Part shown: piece by piece, positions 41,223-52,200 of the stretch
Layout of the letters: each line of letters opens with the position of its first letter
How positions within the stretch are numbered: position 1 is the first letter of the stretch
DNA from: Prostheceraeus crozeri
Taxonomy: Eukaryota > Platyhelminthes > Polycladida > Euryleptidae
NCBI GenBank assembly: GCA_907163375.1
Contig: CAJQUW010007059.1
Coordinates: 310,001 to 374,000 of the forward strand
DNA length: 64,000 bases
Direction of reading: 5' to 3'
Notes under the pieces: generated by a model
Databases searched by the model: none
The model's input: the letters and a program-made list of their open reading frames with translations, nothing else
What the model was told of the DNA's origin: nothing
Position numbers and translations under genes: made by a program

Positions 41223-43329
41223 TATTTACAATGAGCCAAGGTATTTTTTCACATGCTTAAAAGTACATGTGTGAGAAACAATATCCCTCTTTTTTCGCAA
41301 AAGAAGCTATAACACGAGGTCTTTCTCGCTTTTTCCAATTTTTGATCCACTTTATTCGAGTGGATGATCCTGGAAATCTGACATGGACCGTCCGACACTT
41401 ACCAGTCAGAATTCCCTCCTTATTTTCAGTCAGCTGTCTTCTTAATTTCAACTTAGTCTAGTTAAAATGTTATGCTTGTACAATCGCCAGTTCCACTTAC
41501 ACCAGCGGTTCCAATTTTGTGTTCACTACCTAGACGGCAGATATGAAGTAATGAATTATTTTAACTTTCTCGAATATTTGGTTAATGAGACAGCCATTGC
41601 ATCATGAAAAGACAGCGATCGGGTCGCGGATGTAGTATACTATCAACAATCGCTGTGTACGGGTATAATGATCATCATCCTAATTTTGTTCCCTATAATT
41701 GTTGTGCCAATGCTAAACATTCATACAAATGCATAAAATCGTCGAGATAGTTTTCCAAATGAAGTGCTTCGGAAATCCATTACACCTCTAATACTCCTGA
41801 AAACTTCTAGCAATAAGCTTTAGGTCATGACAGAAATCGTCATTATTCTTGACGGATAGTCAGTTTCCACTTTCCAACGACTTCTGGGGTCGATAGTCAC
41901 GCGAAAAATTAACTTCTTTTGAAGTCGAGAGATGATTTTTTTAAAGGATACTCAAACCCGTCTCGATGAAAGCATAACAAGAGCGATATTGATGGAATTA
42001 ACATTGCATCAGATCTTTTACGATTGATGAAGGAAAAAAGGATCATCCACAAAAAAACAACTTGAAGTACAGAATAAAAAGCGGCAGGTCGTAACAACTT
42101 GCCAAAGCATGACTAAAAAGCAAAATTGACTGTAATAATTAACTTTAACTCTGATAACAAGAGGTATTTCACAGTTTGCTTGTCCTTCATGAATGGTAGT
42201 AGTTCGCTTGTCCTCAATTTTTATATGTATTATCACTACTTGCATTGTTTTGCTTTTTTAGTGGTCAGATTAGGTATTTTGACGATTGTCTGTCTAGAAG
42301 TTTTCTGTTTGGTAAAACTGGAAGTGAAATTCGATTATCTTGTTTTTTTTAGTCTACACAATACGCGAAGGTCTTTTCTTAATTTCCAAAGACTGCATTC
42401 ACAAATCACCGAGAAGCTTGTAATTTTTGTCATACACTTGTTTTTTATAATAACTGTTGATATTTTCTTATCGTTCCCTATATGAGAAAACGTTAAATCG
42501 TGCTAAAACTTATTGAATGATGCATATTCACAAATGTGCTGACTGACAGTCATCTGCTTCAATTTTCAATATTTATGTTTCTATTTCATGCAAATTGTCT
42601 AATTCTCACGAATCTGAGTTGTACACAAATCCCAAAACAAACAAATTCTTCATCCACTTCTTGTATTGTCAAGTTAAATAAAATAAAGAAATAATGTACA
42701 AAAGTTAAAGGGATTACGATGACATGTCCAGAGACCTTTTGCCGGTTCACTTCAGTGGAATCCACCGGATTATGGAATGGCAAGTTGCGATGTCGACAGA
42801 GAGCGGTCACGAGAGTGAGCTAATAAACATGAATATTAATCTGCTACCACGCAAGGTGAAGTTGATACGTTTCTTTCTGTATACAAAGAACCGTAAGTAA
42901 AAAAAGTAAGATGACGGACTACGATTTTTGTCAAAAATTCTGCAAGATATAATGTGACTAGTAACAGAGCTGGCAGGAGCATTTCTGGAACTTGGTCTTA
43001 TACCCACAGTAATAGCAAAAATCAATTTGTACAAATCAATTTCAACACGCAGTACCTTCCCATGAATCTACTAATTACATGCAATCGGATATACATGAAT
43101 GATTTTATTAGTTAGAAGTTTCACAGATAGTTCAATAAGATTGATGGCAATGAATTTGATATCAAATGAATGTTTATTATTCATTACTTTAGAAAAATAT
43201 GCCTGTATATAATAAGATCGGGAAGGCCTATGAAGGGCTATATTTTTTTCGGGACCTGTATTTTCAGCCTATACTCTCATTAAAATTCGGTGGGAGGCCT
43301 GTGATATGTACATTCGGTGAATAATTACC
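41223..43329. other. No gene recognised
   Basis: AT-rich. Frames of 60-119 codons occur on both strands (for example 42126-42485 plus), but they are low-complexity, phenylalanine- and isoleucine-rich readings without motifs. Confidence 0.4.
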
Positions 43330-43670
43330 ATTATAGCAACCTTAACAATGCCCATTTTATATATTCCTGCAATCGCCTCCACTTGATGAAAGGTCTAGCC
43401 AGAACCATCTGTCGTAAGATATTTTCCGGCCTGATTAGTGATACTGCTCATACATCTAATCGTCTTGTGCGCGGTGTTTGAAATGTTGACAAGAATGCTT
43501 CAGCCAACTAGCGATTCCCTCCTGTATCGACGCTTTCGCTCTCTCTGGTCTTGCGGTACCTGTTAACTCCTTTATATTTGCCTTCTTAATAGCGTGCGGT
43601 TATTCACTTTATGATTCTGGCCGTCTGTAAGTCGGTCGAACCTCCAAATCGGTAACTTCTTCTCTGCCAG
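43330..43670 (-). repeat. Inverted repeat copy B (partner 38990-39350)
   Basis: This is the second copy of the unknown repeat in opposite orientation, about 4 kb from copy A. Similarity runs from about CCACACTGGCAGAGAAG at its start (minus strand) to TGGGCATTGTTAAGG at its end. Confidence 0.7.
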
Positions 43671-44259
43671 TGTGGTTTTTACTTTTTTAACTACGGATGA
43701 TAGTGCCTTGACATTTTGTCGCATGCATATTCTAATCAGTATTTTGAAAGTCCAATTTCGATAATGTCACACGACATTGGATCTCTTTAATACTCGACAA
43801 AATTGGCATCGAGATAAATGGTAGGAAAGAATGAGAAAAGTTCAATGCACTTCATTGTCTTACGTGTTGTATTTGCTTGCAGTGGACAGGATTTTTCTAT
43901 GTACAGGTAAGGGAACCTTATAATATACATAAATTTCTGCGTTTCGGTCTGCTATTTATCCGAATACATTTTCTAAGCACTACAATATTTGGTAAATACG
44001 AGGGTCACTCCATAGGTTTTATGCTTAATCATGAAAAATACGTCGAAGAAAATACATCCTTTCTCAAGAGCGGCGCTAAATGTCAATATTGAATTCTTTC
44101 TTTAAGCATCTTCCTCACGCCGTGGGTTCTCGATGTTGGAGCCTTGTGAATAGACTCCAAAAACCTCAGCAATGAATCCGCATTATCCTTCGAAACATCT
44201 TCATTCTTTCGTCCTCGCTTGAATGGTAGACTAAAATGGTTAACCTTCGAACTGACGCG

Positions 44260-44558
44260 CTTACTCATCCATGGCACTTCTTTTATGCGGCAGACCACAT
44301 CTATGGATGTGACTGCATTCCTCTTGGCGTAATAAGGTGATGTAGAAGAGTCATGGATCACGTTTTCGTGGAAAGCTGCCAAACACCATGTGCTTATTTA
44401 TAGATATGGTCTCAGATGCTCTTCATGCCATGGTATGCCACCAGTATGAATGAGATGTCGGACAGCGGGCTTCGTGATATCCTGCAATACCATGCGATGA
44501 CGCTTACTTTGGCGCCTACTTTTCTGAGACCGTTGCTACCTTGGCGGCACTCAGTCAT
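44260..44558 (-). pseudogene. Histone H4 processed-type pseudogene
   Basis: Reading the minus strand from ATG at 44558 gives a degenerate but full-length intronless histone H4. The N-terminus shows GGTCTCAGAAAAGTAGGCGC where H4 has GLGKGGA. Then KRHRMVLQDITKPAVRHL follows in a shifted frame (H4: [20 protein letters not shown]), with the NIQG codons lost. The C-terminal half reads FHENVIHDSSTSPYYAKRNA then VTSIDVV, matching FLENVIRDAVTYTEHAKRK and VTAMDVV. A stop lies near 44400. H4 forms nucleosomes with H3; this copy cannot encode it. It is alone, with no other histone gene in the window. The open frame continues to 44083 beyond the H4 homology. Confidence 0.85.
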
Positions 44559-47500
44559 GATTGCCTCTTGTTAGGGCAGCCTCTAAAACTGAGTGTTGTT
44601 CAGCCTCTAAAACACCGAATATTCGGTTTGGCTGAACATGATGATTCATCAATTTAGAACTCATATTTTGTACTTAATATCTTTTGACAATAGGATCTTG
44701 CATCAATGGGATGTGATGTATTTGAAAATGCATATTATGTAATTTTATGCCTTAAATGATCCAACGAGGAAGGTAATTTCAACCGATTCAGCAGATGAAC
44801 AGTTTCGCTTGACGTGAAAGCGTGCTGAACATGTCACAAAGTGTCATGCGAAAAATATGAATGTGTTTACTAACTTTTAATTTATACAACTTTTTAATTG
44901 ATTTCAAATCGTGGCTGACATTTGCCTGTTTTACGGTACGTTGTTGTGATAATAGTTTGTTAACTCGAGGAACAACCAAGGAGACCACGTACAGAAATCT
45001 CGCAAATATTATAAATATGTTCGTAATGAAAAGAAGGAGAGCAAGTAATAGTAACAGATGCCATAGAGAGAACCAATAAATCCCTTTTGACCTGTGGGAA
45101 CAGCTTCGTCTCTCTATTTACTGTATTTTACGAGGGTCATAGCTTTCTCCATACATGAAAGTTTTATTAACCATTCAAACTGACTGACTTGAAAGTTTTT
45201 CTCTGACAACGTTTTGATTTAAATTCTATAATCAATTTCTTTTCAAAAGAATTTAAAGCGTTATGAAGCATGGATTGTTGAAAATGGACAAAGTCAAAAG
45301 TATATTCCGATCTCATTGCCAGAATTGTTGCGAAAGGATTCAAAATGAAGACTCAAAGCAACAAGGCTGGGAAAATCGGTATATACTTTCTGTTACATTC
45401 AGATTTTGACTTGATTGATAGGAAATGTGTTGCTACTGTCAGTATTATTTTGTGTAAACTATGTAAAGCACTAAGTAGTCCTCAATAGACGAGAATACAT
45501 ACGGAATTTTATGAAACTATTTCCCGCCTTTTCCTTCCTGTACTGCATAATTATTATTATTTTAATTATTTATGACTGTCAATTAAAAAAATGTATATTC
45601 CAAAGATGAGAAGGCGTGCGCTATCATTGGAAAGCTCATCAATTTCTACAAATTGTGATTCTGTTATCTATGAGAATATTGAATGACTTTGAAAAGACAC
45701 TTCTCTTTCGTTGCTACAAGTAATTCTACATTTCAACTCATATCTGCCTAAATCCTATTGCAAATGTTGTCTTTTCTACACCCATAGCATCACTCTCAGT
45801 ATGTTATCTACATATAAGTATCTGCGTGCTAGCTTTGCTTTTTATGAATAATTGTCATAACACATAACAACGCATATGCTCGCGAACAAGTCTCAAAATT
45901 TACATTTAACAATAGAGTGAAGTGAAATAAACAATTGATCAAATTGCCATGCAAAAGATGTGCGGCTGGTGGGATTCGAACCTACGACCCACGTCAACTA
46001 AACTTCTGCTGTAGACATGCCCGAAAAACTGATGACGCGTGACTATAGTCTGCGAATCTGTACATTGAGCATGCTGTTTGTGTTTAAAGCATTTTAATGT
46101 AGCCACAAGAAACGTACTTCTATTAACCAGACCGATGCCATTTTTGAATAGTTTTTGTTACTGAGAAGCTTGCATCTAGTTAAAGCTCTCAAATAGTATT
46201 TACACCAAACACTTTGATTTACACAATTGATACATTGTATAGGCTAATGATATCAAGCAACATATTGGTCGCTTTTATTTAGGGACTACTTTAATGCAGA
46301 CTTTTGGGGAGCAACTTGTAGGCGAGCATATGCGTCACTATGTGCATACTGATATAAATAAGCTCTTTCGAATGCGCATGCTTAGCTACATGTAGATATC
46401 CAACCTATTTCAACAATTGGATGCTTGCCATATTCTTCAAAAACTTAATCAGTATCTGTACTGAAACGGATATATGCGCAACCAACGGGTAAACAAAATT
46501 CCCCATATGACGACAGCTATGATAAGGTTCCTGAGAATTCATTTTTGAATATTATTACAATGGAGAAACATCTTAAAATGAGAATGACAGATAAGCACAA
46601 GTCCGAAGACAATCTATGAAATTAAAAGTTTCCGTATATTGGTCAAAGAATCGTAGATGATGAAAAAGAGGAAAGAAATTATTTTCATTTTCACTGACTA
46701 TCTTGTGCATATATATGTCAGTCTACATTCAACAACACACGAACCAGACCTGAAAACATCCGAAAATCGGGTTGCTGTAAAAATAGTAGAGCAAGCAAAT
46801 ACCTCGACATTGTATGTATTGGTTGGTAGGGTATGCTCCTCGTATCCGGTAGTGGGTAATTCAAGGGAAAATATATTTCTGCGGATACTATAATATATTA
46901 AAATACAAATAACGCCCGACGTTTCGCTGTCAACCAGCTTGATCACGAGCAAAATTTATAATGGCACAAAGGTGATAAAAACTGGAAACTGGAAATGTAT
47001 GTATTGTTAGAAGTTTGATAACTTTATGAGAAATTGCATGAAGCTTATCAGTCAATGAGAAGTTGAGAAGATCCATGCACTGCACTATTCATTGACTAGC
47101 ATCTTCACGAATGCTTTGTGTATTCCAGCCTTAAAGGAGTCCATTCTGACCGTAGCAATGGAAAAAGAAGGAATTCGAACACGAGAAAATTATCCAACGG
47201 TCATGTTCACGGTTCTTACCAGCCGAAGTCGAAATTACCTATGTAAGTGCATTTGATGAAATAAAATAGGTGCGGTGATTTCTTGGTTTTTCATAAAAGC
47301 TGCTTTGTAATATGTTTGTCTATGTAATAATATATTCTAAAGAATTCTAGTGGCTAAGTGGTATTGGTTTCATTTGACGATCAATCAAATTCTTTTTAAT
47401 TATCAATAAAGCATTTAGACACATTGCATATTACTTTTGTATGAGATATTTAAATTTATAGCACAATTTTATTTTAGCTATAATGCATCTGTATTATATC

Positions 47501-48556
47501 TATATATTACATAATGTAACTAATTTATCTATAATTATATTTATTGTGGTGCAAGGGTAATGTCAATAATTAATACCAACGGTAAAATAGTTGAACTTAC
47601 ATTATGTGTTACATTGGTGAAGCGGTTGGTTGTCAAAGTTGATTACCAATTTTACAAAGTTGAATGCCAAAATGGTGGGTATGCAGACAATCTTCCAATC
47701 AAGATTATGTAGCAAAGATAGACAAACCATTTCAGGAAATGTTTGCTTTATTTATTGCTTTAAGATTAGTTTTAACTATTGGTTTATTCATCAAATATGG
47801 TTTATTTGTGTCTAGCATCTACAAAAAAGAGTCTACACTCCATTAACGTCTGCAGTCTTCAATTTTTGATTGAATATCTATGCTGCCTAAATGGAATTTT
47901 GCACTCTAGGAAGCTGAATAATAGATCTATGTCTGTATTGAAAATTAAGAGGATAAGTAATTTTGCAAAATAACGTAGCCAAGCGTTTAGATTAAAAATG
48001 GGTAATGGATTGAGCATCAAAATAATGAAGGGTTGTATTTCAAGAATTAGTTTCTACATTGAGTGTTATGGAATGTGGCAATTCTCAACTTCAGTGGACG
48101 CATGTCTATCTAGTGCTGTATCACATGTAGTAAATTTTGATGCAGGTGATAAATGGCGCAATCATTATTTGCAGTTATTTTGAAAGAAAAGTACATGATA
48201 TAAAACTGCGACGATTCGTGAACGAAGGAAATGCAAAGTTGAACAAATGCCACAATGGAAATTCCTAGAGAAAAACATCTTTCTAAAGTCAAGTCGAAGA
48301 AATTTATAATTAAAATATTTAAAACTTGAAATCCATATCCTGAATAATCTGTTTCTGTTGCTCAAAGCAGTCATAGAATAAGTGGTAACTGATAAATATT
48401 TCAGTGATGATTTACTACTTGCTACTACAATAATTGCAGCCATGTCTATGCCTAATTCATCACTAGACAAGTAAAAACAATGATTAAAATCTAAAGAAAA
48501 ATCTACCACAAATATATTCAGAAACAAACAAAAGATAAATCATTGAAACACAAAAA
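44559..48556. other. Long non-coding stretch with small repeat relics
   Basis: On the minus strand near 45966-45990, GTAGGTTCGAATCCCACCAG is a B-box-like tRNA or SINE relic. Near 46890-46960 the minus strand contains GTTGACAGCGAAACGTC preceded by TGATCAAGCTG, a phrase typical of dispersed hairpin repeats. Frames of 60-120 codons here show no recognisable motifs. Confidence 0.35.
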
Positions 48557-48709
48557 ATGGAAAATGTGGCAAGTGAAAATTCTTCAAGTCAACAAGAATC
48601 GTTTGAAGATCCATTCCTTCGGAAGATCCTTTATCAAGATTTTGGTGGAAAAGTGCAACTAATGTTGTCTTGCTACACCGTGCGCCTCATTGGAATGAAT
48701 GGTTACTGA
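48557..48709 (+). CDS. Small 50-codon frame, possible 5' exon
   Basis: It starts MENVASENSSSQQESFEDPF and ends before TGA at 48707. The balanced, serine/glutamine-rich beginning looks more protein-like than the surroundings, and it lies 400 bp before the first supported exon of the plus-strand gene. No donor in the phase needed by that exon was found, so the link is unproven. Confidence 0.2.
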   Translation: MENVASENSSSQQESFEDPFLRKILYQDFGGKVQLMLSCYTVRLIGMNGY

Positions 48710-49115
48710 TGTCAATATATTTTTATCTTAGACGTCTCGTGATGAGAGCATTAAACTATATTTAAAACTCCGACGAACAAATAAAATGTGATTATGATGT
48801 CCGTGATTCATATTAAATAAAAAAGCAAAATAACCAAAAGGAAAAATTGAAATTCTGTAAATCCAGAGACGAAATGCTGACCGAAATAACTTATAAAGTT
48901 ATACATTTAACTGAACTAACTAAAACCACATTAAGCATAACTATGCAAGGAGTCATCAGCAAGGAGCCTGTGATATAGGAAATCTGACATTGAATTGAGA
49001 GCCCAACCACGGATGCATTTATGATGCCATTTATAGGAAACGAAGAAATAACAAAGATCATGCTGTTGCCATTTGATTGTTTTGAATGTTGCTATATACA
49101 GTGTTATGATTTCAG

Positions 49116-49223
49116 ATTGAACTCACCGGGTAGACCAATGGACAGCACCGTGCGAGGTGGCAAATATTCAGTTGTTCCTCCAGTGAGCCCCCATACCAAT
49201 CACAATAACCGTGGGACAAATAG
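49116..49223 (+). CDS. Unidentified gene, exon 1 of those found
   Basis: Acceptor TGATTTCAG and donor GTAAGC bracket 108 nt. It encodes LNSPGRPMDSTVRGGKYSVV followed by a proline/asparagine-rich stretch. It begins one base into a codon, so at least one earlier exon is needed. Confidence 0.65.
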
Positions 49224-52200
49224 GTAAGCAGAGAAGCATATAAGAGAGAAATAGAAGGTGTGAACCTTCCTGTTTTCTCGTTAACTCTATTATTGTGTTT
49301 GCTAGAACATGATCACAGATGACTTAAGGAGCGAAATGGCATTTGGCAGACCTAGGGTTTTTTAATCTATTTTAGGTGAAATTATGGAATACTATCAAAA
49401 GTCATGGAAGTGATTTAAATAAGGTGTGATATATGGTAAAGCAAGAATATACCTGGGCATATAGTTCCAGGAGTGCCTTACTTGAACAGATTGGAGCGGC
49501 ACATCAGTAAACATGAATCAGTGCTTTAAATCTGATTGGAATTGTTAGTTCGGTCGCCGCTCACATGCTCAAATACTTTGAGTAATTCGTTCGATACTTC
49601 AGCATGGTTTAACATGGTCTTCGCTTCTAATAACTATAGAGTGTTTTGTTGAAGATGCTAGCATAATTACAAATTGTCTCAGGAAGATTATATTGATGAC
49701 AATTGATTGTATGATATTGTTTACAGAATTGGAAGAAGCGCTTGGACGAATGCGGCCGTTGAACAATCTCAAGAAGGACGAGTACCTCAACCTCACCAAC
49801 CTTCTAGTATTCCTCGTGTAGTGGATAACACAAATTACAGAAATTATCTAAAAAAGCGATATCCACGAATAGCAGCGGAAGATCAAGCTCGAGAAATGAC
49901 CCCTGATCTTATTGAAATTCCGCCAAGGAGACCCAAACCACATGCGCGTCCAAGAATGAGTAAACCGCCACCCAAGAGAGAACCATCTCCCAGAGAAATG
50001 GATCGCAGATATGTGAGAATTAGTTGATACTTTTTACATCGCGAAAATTAAGATCGATCCGGTATAATGATTGATGGTATAATTGTACATGAAAAACAAG
50101 TTTTCTTAGAATCCCAAACCTTGCTTCAAAGCACATTGTCATTTCCTGATGAATGTTTGATGACCATAGAAACGGAGATGGTAAAAAGCGTCCCATCTCC
50201 AATCACACAATGTTGTATTAGAATAATTCAATATAGTTAGTTATTCAAATTATTAGAATAACGGGCGTACATATAGATTGAAAAGCGATGAATTTTGATG
50301 GTTATCGAAATGTGAGTCATGTCAGTATAGCGGTGTGAAGATGTCGTTCATCCTCGAACACAAGATCAATGTTTGAATAAGTTTAAACATCGCATAATTG
50401 CAAAATTTGCTTTCTTTCTGGCATAAGTCGTAACTACATGATGAAGCACGAAGACAAATTTAAAAAATACATGGCTATTGGAATGATTCGCTGTGAACGT
50501 AACGCATCTTTGTATAGAATTGGATGCATCGCATGTAGGCTATCTGTTAGGAATTGGTGGGCGCGTTGGTGTGAAGAAGAAAAAGTTGTAAAGGATCTGA
50601 AAGACCAAAGAAAGCAAATAGAGTCACAGACCGAAGACTGATACACACCAGCCAAGTCATAGCAACTCAACAATTGAGCAACTCTTATGACCTTCACGCT
50701 CTCCTGATCTTTCAGTGATCGAGCTTGCGTGTGATGAGTCTGGTAAAAAGGTGAAAACTCGTTTCCACATTCTCCTACCAATTTCGAATCACTTTCCGAA
50801 AGATTGATTGAAGAGCAATGAGTGTGCATTGAGCAAGAGAGATAGGATGAACTCTATGAACAATAGCATTTGAGCTTGCATTAATGCTAGGAGCTATGCA
50901 GGTTGCTAAACATGTGTAAAATTGATTCTTATCATTAAAAGTTACAGCTTTTATGCTACTTCATTAATGAAAATAATGGTACCTGTAACTCTAAGTGTTA
51001 AGATTTTTTGTCACGCAGTATAGTATATTATATATTTCAGTGCTTTCTTTTAAGTTAATTAGTAATTTTGATCTTGCAGTCCTTTCATACTTCAGAAAAT
51101 AAAAGTACTGCTAAGTGCCAAGCCAGGTAAAAGGCAATGTCTTCTTTTACTTGGCTCGGCGCTTTGTATTAGGCCTACTTTTATTTTCTAAGTTAATTCA
51201 CCAAGTATGACCGAACGCTTACAGGTTATACTTTTCATGACTTAATTCCAATCCCGTAGTCATGATGTAGAAGTCTGTGGTGTTTGACAACAAAATGTAT
51301 TTATGGTAAAAAAGTTACAAGTTAAACATCTATTTGCAAAGTTAGTGTATAGGCTATCCATGAAGTCCGTAGCAGTATTCAAACTCTTGAATAGATCATA
51401 GCTGTCTGCTCTGACAAGTTCCACTGCTATGATGAGTCCATCATAGTTTCCACAACAGGCTATGCTTTTGTGCTTCAATTGCATTCATAGTTGGATAATT
51501 GAATGTAATCTTATTGAGCATTGGGAACGTGACTGACCCCATCATAAATAGCAGGGAACTGACTGCATGCCCCTACCGCCTCATCGGAGTTTTGTAAGCG
51601 CGATATCTTTACGCAAGCATGTGGTATCAACTAGTAGTACTTTCCGGTCAGCGAATTTCCTTTAATATACATGTAAGTATAAATTTTGAAGATCTTATTG
51701 ATAATTTTTCATTGAAGGGGTGATATTCTAGTAAAAGCATTTCCCTATGATTGTATATCCAGAAGGAGAAATAATTTCGAACTTATTTGCATGTATAGTT
51801 TTATATATACTCATTGACATAAGTAATGAAACAAACTATCATTGGCTTGAATTGAAGTTTGTTTCATTTTTTTCTCAGGTATGATGCAATATCTCGCTTT
51901 CTATGTATTGCCATTCAACACATTAGAGAATGGAGAAAGATCTATGGTGGTCAAATTTCAAATTTTGATATCGATACAACTGTCACAATTGCTTTTACAA
52001 ATTGAACATAAACGTGAACTGAAATCCAGCTTTTGTAAAATAAAATGGCACACGATCAGTTTACCAGAGGTATGGCTATTGGAATGATTCGTTGTGGTAG
52101 AAGTTGTGCGAGTGTTGCCGAAGAGCTGCAACTATCGAGAGTCGTTGTTTGGAGGTGGTGGTGTCGATGGAAAGCAGAAGGAGATCTGGTCGACCAAGAA

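Noticed and set aside
45961..46050. Possible tRNA gene on the minus strand (GGTTCGAATCCCACCAG)
   Set aside because: A B-box and part of a T arm are visible, but no matching acceptor stem or A box could be placed upstream.
49727..49830. Alternative reading of exon 2 of the plus-strand gene (ELEEALGRMRPLNN...)
   Set aside because: It is protein-like for about 30 codons but meets a stop, does not fit the phase of the previous exon and cannot reach the later exons.
50434..50829. 131-codon minus-strand frame
   Set aside because: It is antisense to the Tc1 deletion derivative, whose plus-strand words are recognisable.
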